Assembly: GCF_037325665.1 (NCBI RefSeq)
Contig: NC_090254.1
Coordinates: forward strand, 35,440,788 to 35,504,787
DNA: 64,000 bases
Origin: Littorina saxatilis
Taxonomy: Eukaryota; Mollusca; Gastropoda; Littorinimorpha; Littorinidae
Direction of reading: 5' to 3'
Below are positions 24,119 through 34,313 of this stretch, piece by piece. Under the pieces are notes generated by a model. The model did no database searches and was not told the DNA's origin. It saw nothing but the letters and a program-made list of their open reading frames with translations. How positions within the stretch are numbered: position 1 is the first letter of the stretch; each line of letters begins with the position of its first letter. The position numbers were made by a program, and so were the translations under genes.

Positions 24119-24552
24119 ATAGCCATGCAACTTACAGCTTAGTTCTCGAGAGAGGCGTAATCGACAAGAAGAAGAAGAGATAGGCGTGACCACATGACGT
24201 CATTTAAATTTGCGTCATCGAAGATTTCTGCCTTGGAAGAAAATGAAGATGTCTGCTTTTCGTCTGCTTTGAAGGTAGGCCGATTTTACAGCGCACACGG
24301 CAAAAGGCAAGTCGTATTGAACAAGGATGTTGTTATTCTTTTTTGTTCGAACAACCGTAGATTTGTTCTTGGCCATATTTTCGAGCTGGGCATTGTTATA
24401 TTATAATTATGAGAAAAACACGTTTAAACACAAATTCGCGTAAAAACGATGATCATTTGCTCCGGAACTGCAACGTCAATTTGTCAAAACAAAAAAATCT
24501 GGCTCAATATGCGGGAACAGGCTGGTAGTGTCATATTTTTTTAATGGGTTTG
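24119..24552. other. Interval between Tc1 element and zinc-finger element A
   Basis: Starts with a block (CTTAGTTCTCGAGAGAGGCG) related to those at 22400 and 28690. The rest shows no supported feature. Confidence 0.4.
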
Positions 24553-24973
24553 GAAGACACACCGTATAGAGTAGGCTAAGGCAAAATCGGTCAAGATTCA
24601 CTTCCGGGAGCACGCACGGGCAGACGCTTGGTAAGTTTTTTTCCTGTTTTCTCAAAGTAAACCCCGTTTTACACCCTGTGCTGCACCCGAGCGTTTGTAG
24701 ACAGATGTCAGGTAACGTCTGCTATAATTTTATGATGGCTGATGCTGTATTTGTGGCAAAAACTTGCAATGAAACCGTCAGTCGGGAGCTAAAGTCCGGA
24801 TGCGGACCAGATTTGGATGGCTACGGTCAAGATTGTTTACTTTTTAGGACCATTTTCGTCTGTTTTCTCGTTATATTTTGCACTCTGGCATATTCACGCA
24901 TTAAACCCAACACTCTTCTCGCTTTTTGCATCAATAGAAAATCTATGTCTGCTTTAGATCTCCGTACTTGGGC

Positions 24974-25390
24974 ATCAATCAATCAATCAATCAATGAGTC
25001 TTATATCGCGCATATTCCGTGGGTACAGTTCTAGGCGCTCTGCAGTGATGCCGTGTGAGATGAAATTTTATACGGCCAGTAGATTGCAGCCATTTCGGCG
25101 CATATTTACCTTTCACGGCCTATTATTCCAAGTCACACGGGTATAGGTAGACAATTATTAACTGTGCCTAAGCAATTTTGCCAGGAAAGACCCTTTTGTC
25201 AATCGTGGGATCTTTAACGTGCACACCCAATGTAGTGTACACGGGGGGAGGTTCGGACACCGAAGAGAGTCTGCACACAAAGTTGACTCTGTGAAATAAA
25301 TTTCCGCCGAACCTGGGATCGAACTCACGCTGACAGCGGCCAACTGAATACAAATCCAGCGCGCTACCAACTGAGCTATATCCCCGCCCC
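24974..25390 (-). mobile_element. tRNA-derived SINE (family S2)
   Basis: On the minus strand the head is at the right: GATATAGCTCAGTTGGTAGC (A box) and GAGTTCGATCCCAGG (B box), anticodon-loop position TGT. The body includes GGGATCTTTAACGTGCACAC, and the tail at the left is (TTGA)n. The same SINE is at 45693-46093. The uninterrupted target GGGCATCAGCATTC is preserved in the opposite arm near 28205, proving the insertion. Confidence 0.85.
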
Positions 25391-25636
25391 ATCAGCATTC
25401 ACTTTATTCATTGCACTATGTATTGAAGGCTAAAGTCCATCTCATTTCAGCCCAGAACAGCTAAAGGGCTAAAGTCCAGAACAAAAAGAGAAAGACGTCT
25501 TTGTGTTTGATTTATGCATGCTATAAGCCCAGTTTGATTGATGTGCAATGTATGACATACTCTTGAGAAAACACAGCAATGTCTTTGCATTGTAGAAATA
25601 CTACTACTACTACTACTAATATAATCATAATAATAA

Positions 25637-25667
<31 letters not shown>

Positions 25668-25702
25668 AATTAATAGCATTTCATAAAGCGCATTTATGTA
25701 TG

Positions 25703-25985
25703 CTCACAGGCCTCGACAACAAGAAGGGTGCAGGGCGGAGGGGGTGGGGTGCTTCTGGTTTTAGTATACCTGAAGGTGTGACACACGGAATGTTTAGTCA
25801 GTCTCCTCACCCCCGGGAGTTGTAAACGCATGCGCATTGAGATGTGACGATTACGTGAACAACTTCCGGGGGTGAGGAGACTGACTAAACATTCCGTGTG
25901 TCACACCTTCAGGTATACTAAACCCAGAAGCACCCCACCCCCTCCCCTTCACCCTTCTTGTTGTCGAGGCCTGTGAGCATACATG
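25703..25985. mobile_element. Hairpin MITE, about 125 bp near-perfect arms
   Basis: ATGCTCACAGGCCTCGACAA at the left end is opposed by TTGTCGAGGCCTGTGAGCAT at the right. The arms agree almost base for base through GAATGTTTAGTCAGTCTCC and leave a loop of about 40 bp around 25820-25860. No coding capacity. Confidence 0.85.
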
Positions 25986-26355
25986 TGCTTTGAGGGAGTG
26001 CATGTCACGCTGTATTGGCGTATCAAGTTACGCCTAGAGGCGGATAGAAATCAATCGCATATACTCACGGCTCTTGTCGTGAGAATAATAACTGCAACGA
26101 AAATGTTATTTTTCTGTTTGTGACTTAAAAACAGACACAAAAATACAATAACAATAACGGTAACAAACATTTATTCTGTTTGTAACTTATTGAGTTACTT
26201 CAAAAAGGAGACAAAATGTCAAAAATAAACAAAAAATAATCCATCAACAAATTATTTTTGTTCATGGGACCATGAAAGTACTGTCCACCTTTGCCAGTGA
26301 AGTCACCGCTAGCTCATTTTTTACATTTCTTTGAGTGCCTGTGAAGAGACGACTG

Positions 26356-27400
26356 GTGTTTAAAGGCACAGTGAGCCTCCCGTAAACCATCACAGATACG
26401 GTCAGGCTTTTACACACAGTACAAACACCCTTTCATTTAAACACTCACCGATTGAGAACATCCTCCGTGAAGAGCGAACAATTTTCAAAGAATTTATTTT
26501 TGCGTGGTTTATCTTACCCCTGAGCCATCGTGAACCCGTGTGATCCAGTTTCCCTTTTTCACAATGTAGTCGTCAGTTAGTTATTTGAATGCGACTATTT
26601 ACAATAGCACGTTTTTATGCACGAAACAAACGGCTGTGGTTCACAAGAACTCTAGCGATGGCTTTTGACTGTTGAGAGGAACGGCGATATGCACTGATAA
26701 ACCGGCGTCGTCTGCTACGACCCTTGCGTGACCCTGCTTCCGGGCTTTTCTTTTTTCAAACTTTCACAACTTCGAATTGTACTCATCTTGTCTTGATGAA
26801 AAAAGAATTATTTTATGATTAAAGAATGTTTGTGTAACAAGCTGTCAATTTATTATTTAGATTTTAAAAGTTAGGTCTAGCGCAAAAACGCACCACGGTC
26901 CAAAAACATTTTGATAATCATCGATTCACGGCTATCGCCAGTTTGCATCGATAGAATGAGACCCGAAGGGAAGTAACTCATGTTTGACCTGAGTTCAGGA
27001 TGGGTCCAAAAAGTGTTCCAGACAATCTGCAAAATTAATTCTTTAAAAATTGCTCGCTCTTTACGTAGGGCACCTAGGATGTTCCCGTTTGGTGAGCGTT
27101 CAAATGGAAGGGTGTTTGTACTGTGTGTAAAAGCCTGACAGTATCTGTGATGGTTTAGGGGAGGCTTACTGTCCGGGCGTGAATTCCGGTATTCATAACA
27201 GCCGTCCAGCACCAAAACGAGGCGCCATTGCTGTTGAGGCAAAGTCCACGAAAATAAATTCTTTGAAAATTTCTCACGCTCGACAGAAAGCAGCCAGGAT
27301 GTTCCCGTTCGGTGAGCGTTCAAATGGCAGTATGCTTGTACTATATGTAGACGCTCGGGGAGCTCTGTGATGGTTTACGGGAGGCTTACTGTGCCTTTAA
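26356..27400. mobile_element. TTAA-flanked TIR element (Kolobok-like) inserted in the zinc-finger gene
   Basis: Ends are TTTAAAGGCACAGTGAGCC on the left and its inverse, GGCTTACTGTGCCTTTAAA, on the right, with TTTAAA/TTAA duplicated at both borders. A second inverted end-like block lies at 27060-27175. Removing it restores a complete last zinc finger in the neighbouring gene. No transposase was found; the superfamily is inferred from TTAA and AGG ends. Confidence 0.7.
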
Positions 27401-27944
27401 ATCCTTTGAGGCAGGTGAGGCAGCGGTGCTGAGGCAGGTCATTATGACTGTTCATATGCTGTGTCAAGTAAGTCTTGCGGGGGAAGGTTTTAGCACAATC
27501 CGTGCACTGGAATGATGGTGGTTCCTTGACACCACAGACTTTCATGTGTCGTTTCAAGCACACCATGTTCTTGAATGTTTTGCCACATGTTGGTGTTGGG
27601 CATGTATGGGGTGCAATTTTCTTGTGCCTGTTGGAGTGCGCCTCGAAGTACACACGTTCCATGTAGCCTTTTCCACACTGTTCACATTCAAACGTTGGCC
27701 CATCCCCAGACCCATGTGCCATCTTGGCGTGCTTGTGGAGGTTGCTGGCAGTTTTGTACTGACGCCCACAGCCCCCACACAAATGCGCCTTGTGTGGGGT
27801 GGATGTATGTTTCGGTTCTCCCGGCTCCTGGTCAGTCTGGTCAGTCTCCGCCGGCACACTGACAGCTTCCTCGACCGTTCCTGGCACAACTTCCTCGGAA
27901 CAGTCGAGGAAGCTGTCTAAAGTAAGTACTGATAAATCAGCCAT
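27375..27944 (-). CDS. C2H2 zinc-finger protein of element A (C-terminus cut by an insertion)
   Basis: ATG at 27942-27944 follows directly on a 3' splice site (CTTTTTGCAG). The N-terminus carries LTLDSFLDCSEE, then an acidic Pro/Thr linker, then fingers at about residues 59-81 (CGGCGRQYKTASNLHKHAKMAH), 89-110, 117-138 (CPTPTCGKTF...HMKVC, a C2HC form), 148-168 and a fifth beginning CLTCLKGF. The fifth is interrupted by the TTAA element; past its far end, minus-strand sequence from about 26355 continues HQSSLHRHSKKCKK and a stop, completing a C2HC finger. The protein probably binds DNA in the nucleus. Intron position, DSFLD motif and finger order match the gene at 50673-51212, so the two are paralogues. 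Function in the element is unknown. Confidence 0.75.
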   Translation of the reverse strand: MADLSVLTLDSFLDCSEEVVPGTVEEAVSVPAETDQTDQEPGEPKHTSTPHKAHLCGGCGRQYKTASNLHKHAKMAHGSGDGPTFECEQCGKGYMERVYFEAHSNRHKKIAPHTCPTPTCGKTFKNMVCLKRHMKVCGVKEPPSFQCTDCAKTFPRKTYLTQHMNSHNDLPQHRCLTCLKGFKGTVSLP

Positions 27945-28626
27945 CTGCAAAAAGCAAAACCTCGCACAATGTTAAACATTTGAACTATCCAGACAAATGA
28001 AAGGGCTGAATCCCATCCCCTACAATGCAAAAACATTGCTGTGTTTTCTCAAGAGTATGTCATACATTGCACACCAATCAAACTGGGCTTATAGCACGCA
28101 TACATCAAACACAAAGACTTCTTTATCTTTTTGTTCTGGACTTTAGCCCTTTAGCTGTTCTGGGCTGAAATGAGATGGACTTTAGCCTTCAATGAATAAA
28201 GTGAATGCTGATGCCCAAGTACGGAGATCTAAAGCGGACATAGATTTTCTATTGATGCAAAAAGTGAGAAGAGCGTTGGGTTTAATGCGTGAATATGCCA
28301 GAGTGCAAAATATAACGAGAAAACAGACGAAAATGGTCCTAAAAAGTAAACAATCTTGACCGTAGCCATCCAAATCTGGTCCGCATCCGGACTTTAGCTC
28401 CCGACTGACGATTTTATTGCAAGTTTTTGCCACAAATACAGCATCAGCCATCATAAAATTATAGCAGACGTTACCTGACATCTGTCTACAAACGCTCGGG
28501 TGCAGCACAGGGTGTAAAACGGGGTTTACTTTGAGAAAACAGGAAAAAACTTACCAAGCGTCTGCCCGTGCGTGCTCCCGGAAGTGAATCTTGACCGATT
28601 TTGCCTTAGCCTACTCTATACGGTGT

Positions 28627-28962
28627 GGAAGAACTGCTCCTAATTTACATAGCACTCCGGCCCTGTTCTTTTGTTGTCAGACCTATCTCGAGAACTAAGC
28701 GTCGCACAGAACCAGCGCCCTTCCATTAATAAACGTGTTTTTCTCGTGAAAATGTTGCGTTGTGCGGGTGTTTGGGTGGGCGCGTGATGTACACAAAGCA
28801 AAGTGCGGGACTAGACGGACTCTGCTCTGTGCTGTAACACTGGCAAGTTCAAAACACGAGAAAAACGATTTCGTTATGCGGTCAGACACGGGGGATGTAT
28901 GTATTTTTCAAATGGTTGTAAAATAAGTCTTGTATTTATCACCGTACTCAGGCCCTGTTTTT
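28627..28962. other. Repeat blocks shared with 22370-22783
   Basis: CCTATCTCGAGAACTAAGCG (28682-28702) and CAAATGGTTGTAAAATAAG (28907-28925) are inverted copies of blocks left of the Tc1 element. No gene. Confidence 0.5.
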
Positions 28963-29385
28963 GGCTCACGTAAGTGTAGCCTATGCGATGCTAACTTTTG
29001 TCTGTCTGTGCGTGCGTGTGTGCGCCGATGGAAACTTTAACATTTGACTGAACACCGAAATACTAATTTTACAGCGCTCATTGGTCTAAAACATATGTAA
29101 ATATTGTGCAGCAAAGGGAAGCTACCCACGGAAAAATAATCATCGAATATCCTGTTATTAACCAATGAGCGCTGGTATGCATATTCGGTGCGGATACAAT
29201 ATTTGTCCGCAAGTGGATTAGCGGCTTGCAAACGAAGATTCGTCCAAATGATGGTTAAATACAACCTGCAGCGGCCGGAAGCTGAAAACTAAAGGCACAT
29301 AATAGTTCAAACAATCATTCAACTGTACCCAGTCAGCACATCAACATTGCCCCAATATTGAGGCAACATTGCCGGTCACAGTGGC

Positions 29386-29945
29386 TCAATATTGAAAGTC
29401 AATATTGGATCAACATTGGAAGTGCAAATTTTTTTTTTCAATATTGAGGCAATGTTGGATTTCAATGTTGGAACAATGTTGGATTTCAATGTTGGAACAA
29501 TGTTGGATTTCAATGATGGACCAATGTTGGATTTCAATGTTGGAACGACCAGCACGGTTGGCCTAGTGGTAAGGCGTCTGCCCCGTGATCGGGAGGTCGT
29601 GGGTTCGAACCCCGGCCGGGTCATACCTAAGACTTTAAAATTGGCAATCTAGTGGCTGCTCCGCCTGGCGTCTGGCATTATGGGGTTAGTGCTAGGACTG
29701 GTTGGTCCGGTGTCAGAATAATGTGACTGGGTGAGACATGAAGCCTGTGCTGCGACTTCTGTCTTGTGTGTGGCGCACGTTATATGTCAAAGCAGCACCG
29801 CCCTGATATGGCCCTTCGTGGTCGGCTGGGCGTTAAGCAAACAAACAAACAAAAAAATGTTGGATCAATGTTGGATTTCAATGTTGGATCAATGTTGGAT
29901 TTCAATGTTGGAACAATGTTGGATTTCAATGTTGAGACAATGTTG
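29386..29945 (+). repeat. Minisatellite of CAATGTTGGATTT words, interrupted by a SINE
   Basis: A unit of about 24 bp, CAATGTTGGATTTCAATGTT and variants, is repeated on both sides of the SINE at 29545-29855. Open frames across it are repeat artefacts. Confidence 0.85.
29545..29855 (+). mobile_element. tRNA-derived SINE (family S3, full length)
   Basis: A box TGGCCTAGTGG and B box GGTTCGAACCCC lie in tRNA spacing at 29560-29620. The body ends GGCCCTTCGTGGTCGGCTGG and the tail is (CAAA)n. It sits in the P2 minisatellite, which continues on both sides. Confidence 0.85.
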
Positions 29946-29954
29946 GGGCAATAT

Positions 29955-30110
29955 GGTGATAGCGTTGACAGTATTTGTTTTCATTAACATGCTCACAATT
30001 AAGCCTGTGAAAAAAGTTCATTCTATTTTGTTCTTTCAAAAATAAACTTTTTTCACAGGATTAACTGTGAGCATGTCAATGAAAACAAATACTATCAGCA
30101 CTATCACAAC
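29955..30110. repeat. Hairpin, about 55 bp arms, inside P2
   Basis: AGTATTTGTTTTCATTAACA and CTGTGAAAAAAGTT on the left are matched in reverse by AACTTTTTTCACAG and TGTCAATGAAAACAAATACT on the right. It may be a small MITE or part of P2. Confidence 0.7.
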
Positions 30111-30580
30111 ATTGCACCAATATTGCCCCTAGCATTTTATATAACTTTTAAAACCTATTCACATACTCTTTAAGATTAAAACTATTTCAAATGTGTTGCA
30201 TTTGCATCCGGCATTTGAAAAGTTGAATGTGTGTGTCAAGAATTCATTCATACTATGGACAACACGTGGTGAAAAATATAACAAATAATTGACAGGGAAG
30301 GCGTCAGTACTTTAGCGACGTTCACACACACACACACCAACACACAAACCCGTACATACTCACGAGGCCTCACACATGCACGCATATAACCACAAGCATG
30401 TAACATTTCAAATACACATACAATATTCCAGAAAACACACCTTCAAATATACTATCAAGCACACACGCAAGTCTCACTCAATTTTTAAGAACCGTATTCA
30501 GATCAATGAGCAGTATAATTTTAATAGCCTTCTTAAATTTATATAATTTCGTGTATGTAGAAAGAGTCGATTTTCAAGGT
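30111..30580. other. P2 interior without gene
   Basis: Contains a loose CA-rich stretch at 30320-30480. No coding sequence is supported; part may be the 3' untranslated region of the ORF to its right. Confidence 0.4.
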
Positions 30581-31015
30581 TCAATTTAATTCAGGAATGG
30601 GAAAGCTACAGACACCCCCGACCCCATCACACACACGCTGTGTGTTCAGAAAAACTGTAGGATCCAGGTCTACACGGCCTCCGTCCAGCGGCGTCGCGGC
30701 GCCCGTGCCGGTCGTTGACCTCTGCAATAACTCGTCGAGGGACGTTGCTGCCGTAGCCGCTGTCGTCGCCGGTGATGTCGCCGCTGCCTGCTCTCTTGAC
30801 AGTGGCCCATCGTCGCCCTGAAGTTCACGTATCAGAGCCAAAGTAGCAACATGGTGGCCCGGCTTTAGTTTGAGTTCAGTCACACTGGCCCTCGTGGCAT
30901 TTACCAGTGCGATGTGCGTGTCAAAACCGGCCTCCACCAAAATTTCTGCCACCGTAGAAGGGAGCTGTTTTACCCACTTGTCAAACTTGAATTTGGAACT
31001 GTCTCTGTCAGTCAT
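30581..31015 (-). CDS. P2 ORF: SAM-like domain protein, 144 aa, function unknown
   Basis: From ATG at 31013-31015 (MTDRDSSKFKFDKW) the frame runs unbroken for 144 codons. Residues about 12-70 (KWVKQLPSTVAEILVEAGF, then HIALVNATRASVTELKLKPG, then HVATLALIRELQ) have the helical spacing and GF / L-x-L-x-x-G pattern of sterile alpha motif or SAM-like folds. An Ala/Thr-rich linker and a conserved-looking tail, DPTVFLNTQRV, follow. The frame is open further upstream to 31156, but that part looks like untranslated leader. It is the only substantial ORF in the element; such domains usually mediate protein contacts. No catalytic residues are visible, so it is not a transposase by itself. Confidence 0.55.
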   Translation of the reverse strand: MTDRDSSKFKFDKWVKQLPSTVAEILVEAGFDTHIALVNATRASVTELKLKPGHHVATLALIRELQGDDGPLSREQAAATSPATTAATAATSLDELLQRSTTGTGAATPLDGGRVDLDPTVFLNTQRVCDGVGGVCSFPIPELN

Positions 31016-32002
31016 TTTGCACTGCTGCGTATACAATTTTTGAAGTAAAAAGAACTGAGTAAAAATGTCCAAGTCAGCTTTGCTGGCAAAAAACTTTGCT
31101 GCTGCTGCGCCGGTGTACAAAAGCTGACTGACTACACTGAATGCAAAAGCTAACAATCACATATCTAGGCGTAGGAATATTTTACTCAATAGGCCCTACA
31201 CACACAACTGCCACACGATACAGGACCCCTCTCACGTGCAGCCCGACCCATCCGCCGAACACGCTACTCCAAGGTGTAACCCATCCCGCAGAAGGGACCG
31301 ACTGCACGAGAGATTGGCGATTTCCTTGATTGGCGCATTCGTCGAAAGTCGTCTGACATCACAATCTTGCGCGAGCCCGCAATTCGCTGTGAGCCAAAGT
31401 TTACTATCTCGATCGAGCAACACTCGGTGACAGCTGCGCCCGCGGCGCAGCAAGAGATTGCCGATCGCGGTGTGGCGATGGAAGAAACACCGTTTGTGAG
31501 AGTGAGCTTGAAATCCAACAATAAACCAATGTTGAGACAACATTGCCTCAATACTCCGTGCTGACTGGGTATTTATTTGACCTAACACAGACTGTAGGAA
31601 GAGGCAAACCGTCTTGAACAATATTTTCCCCCAGGAAGCGACTCCAAGAACACAGAAGACTCAAAGGTGAGCGTCGTACCTTAGTGTAGTCTTTCTGTGA
31701 TAGTAGTAGTCCAGTGGACGATACCTTCCGCCTGTGGTCGATCTCAGTGGCAGTCGTGTCCCCGTAACATAGAGTAGGCTACAGACAGACAGATCTAGAT
31801 CTAGCGTCTCCCACTCTTGCACTGTGTCTATGCTTACTGTGTGTGTGTGTGTGTGTGTGTATGTGACGGAGTGATTGAGTTTGTGTTACTGTTTGTCGAT
31901 TTCTTACGGGAGCCTTGAAGGCTTCGCCTCTTGTTTTATTTCGTCACACCTAAAACCGTTATTTCTTGTGAGCGACGCAGCAGTATATGCATCTCAGTCA
32001 TC

Positions 32003-32724
32003 TCACTGAGTCGGAGTTGTCAGTGCGTTTTTAACATTCAGTACGAATGCCACTACACCCGCTGCAGCGGGTACAAGCGATGCACCGCCTGTAAACGGAG
32101 CCAATATACTGCCACCCACAGCCGCTACCGCGCCGAGAAGAGCACCGACAAAGTTTTCCGTGTTTTCCTTTTCTGCAGCAATTAGTCTTTGTGTCAGGAA
32201 CTTGCCGTACGGGTTGCTCTCAACTTCCCTTTTGTCTTCTTGTTGACGACGTTTGGCCAGTTCTTTATCTATTTCGGCCTGCGCCATTCCGGCGTAAGGG
32301 CTGCCAATATAGTGCGATCCCGGGAGGCAGTCGATCCGGCGAAAGAGCTTTTCTGCTTGCTTTGTTTTTTCACCAGTAGCGGCCTCGTTGTTGAAGAGGA
32401 CATATCTTCCACCGCAGGCCCGGACAACATTTTTGAGACATTGAGATGCACTTTTTAGCCATTGCTCAAGGCTTGTATTCTTTTGCAGAACATCCCCATA
32501 GGTGAAGATTATAATCATGTAGTCGGTAACCCCGTTTCCCAGATAACCTTTTGCTCTGAGAAAAGCACTGTACTCATGGTCATCGTACCTTCCGCCCGCG
32601 ATGTTAATCACGTACAGGACAGCGTGAGGACCGGGATTGGTTGCCACCAGACCCTTCACAATTTCTTTACTGGCTTTGACATCGTTTGTTGTGTCAAACA
32701 AACCAGGCGAATCAGTGACCTGTT

Positions 32725-32819
<95 letters not shown>

Positions 32820-34274
32820 AAGGAGAAATGAAAAGGGGAATAACACGGGTGTGATCATTTGCACAATTTACCGAAATAATGCGTTTGTACTTCTTTCAAA
32901 GATGTAAAGTAAAACCTTGTTTTCATTTACGTCTCCGCACTCGAGCCTATCCTTTGTCGTCATTACAATCCTCGTAACTGAATTTAAACAGCATTTTAAC
33001 CTGAAATAATAAGATGTTCTGTGGCTTGTTGTCAAACCAGCTTGTGTGTTGGTCCGAGGGGAGCATATCGTCTTCGTTTTCATCTTTATCGACCGTGGCC
33101 ACAAGGCAAAAGGCGATATATATATCCTTGGCACAAAGCAGGGGTCGACACTAACTTATTTGGCCTGGGGCCACACTAGCCCCAGAGATGGAAATTGCTG
33201 GGGCGGAAAACAAAAATCTGGGGCCCACTCTTATTCATGCTAAGTATATTTATATATATATAAGGTATATATACCTTCAGAATCAGTCCCCACTTTTTCC
33301 AAATGGTTCTCCACTGTAAGATCTGCACGGGCGGCAATGCATTGATTGTCTGTTTCACTTCATCGTACTGAAGCCAGGGAAATTCTTTCAACCATTATTT
33401 TGACATTGAAATTACGACAGCGCTTCGCGCTTTTGGCTGCATCGGTCTCCTTTTTCGTTTCTCTCCACCCTGTTCTTCATCTTCATTTCCATGTCTTTTT
33501 ACACCAGGGAAGTGTCGCCACATTTTGCGTTTGGAATTTGAAGGCGATACTTATCTCTCACGCCAAAGAGCGCAATCTGGGAGTTATTTCCCTTGCGGCA
33601 TTGTCCTTCGACGATTTCAAGTTTTTGTCTTGACTGCGGCATTGATCGTAACGCAAATTTCAGTGACGACTTTGACTGGCAATTTTTAGTGATTGGCTCT
33701 GGCATTAGAATTTTCGGTTTGTCATTGCTGGAATTTATCCTGGGGCGGAGTGGGCCCCAAGCTCCGGCAATGTTTGGGGCGGAACACAAAACTCTGGGGC
33801 GTTCCGCCCTCCGCCCCCGCTAGTGTCGAACCCTGCACAAAGGGTCAAAAATGCCAAAAATAAGGCCTTAAATGAATAAGGCCTTATTTCAGGAAACAAG
33901 GGCTTATATTCAAGAAATAAGGCCTTATTTCTTAAATAAGGGCTTATTTTTTAAGGGCTTATTTTTTAAGGCCTTATTTTTTTAAGGCCTTATTTTTTCG
34001 CCTCTCAGTTGTATGCTGGTACACAGAGAGAGCGGCGTTATAGAGAGAGAGGAGAGACACATACAAACAGACGGACTGATAGACAGATAGACAGACGGAC
34101 TGACGAACGAACTGACGGACGGACTAACAGACAAAGAGAGAAAGAGGGAGAGAGAGAGAGGTGTGTGTGTGTGTGCGTGGGTGCCTGTGTGTGTGTGTGT
34201 GTGCGTGCGTGCGTGTGTGTGTTTGTGTGTTGTAATGTCTTTATGTGTCTTTGTGTCTAAGTTTGTGTGTGTGA

Positions 34275-34313
<39 letters not shown>

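Larger units (their letters stand above)
24553..28626 (-). mobile_element. Zinc-finger element A: about 600 bp inverted arms around a C2H2 gene
   Basis: The left arm, 24553-25583 (about 610 bp once the SINE at 24974-25390 is removed), is matched in reverse by 27990-28626. The arms are nearly identical: each begins ACACCGTATAGAGTAGGC and stops at GCATTGTAG. Each arm includes the same exon-like stretch ending GGCAGACGCTTG|GTAAG, so a transcript could start in either arm; from the right arm it would splice to the acceptor at 27945 immediately before the zinc-finger ATG. The interior also holds a hairpin MITE and a TTAA-flanked insert. No transposase is visible. The arms are so alike that the structure is young or homogenised. 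Confidence 0.75.
29328..31569 (-). mobile_element. 2.2 kb palindrome-array TIR element, family P2
   Basis: Ends are CCCAGTCAGCACATC and its inverse TGCTGACTGGG, both flanked by TA (29326-29327 and 31570-31571). Inward of the left end is an array of CAATATTG, CAACATTG and TGTTGGATTTCAA words; a shorter inverse array lies at 31515-31560. The interior carries an ORF with a SAM-like domain on the minus strand, a SINE and a hairpin. The end sequence resembles that of family P1 (CCCAGATAGCA). Confidence 0.75.
28963..31933 (-). mobile_element. Helentron-like repeat, family R4, split by a nested element
   Basis: The 3' part (TTTGGCTCACGTAAG..., 28963-29060) and the 5' part (GATTTCTTACGGGAGCCTTG...GGCTTCGCCTCTTG, 31800-31933) match the short copy at 14875-15265. 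Between them lies element P2. The flanks ACAGGGCC and TTATTTCGTCACACC adjoin each other in the repeat at 22690-22740, which gives an empty site. Confidence 0.7.

Noticed and set aside
24678-25034. ORF beginning MLHPSVCRQMSGNVCYN, also at 28182-28508
   Set aside because: It is present in both inverted arms of element A, so it is constrained by arm identity, and it runs into a SINE; no motif supports a protein. It remains a weak possibility as an arm-encoded peptide.
25158-25398. ORFs reading MVARWICIQLAAVS and similar, also at 45867-46161
   Set aside because: Antisense translations of the S2 SINE.
27475-27975. Plus-strand ORFs opposite the zinc-finger gene
   Set aside because: Shadows of the minus-strand fingers.
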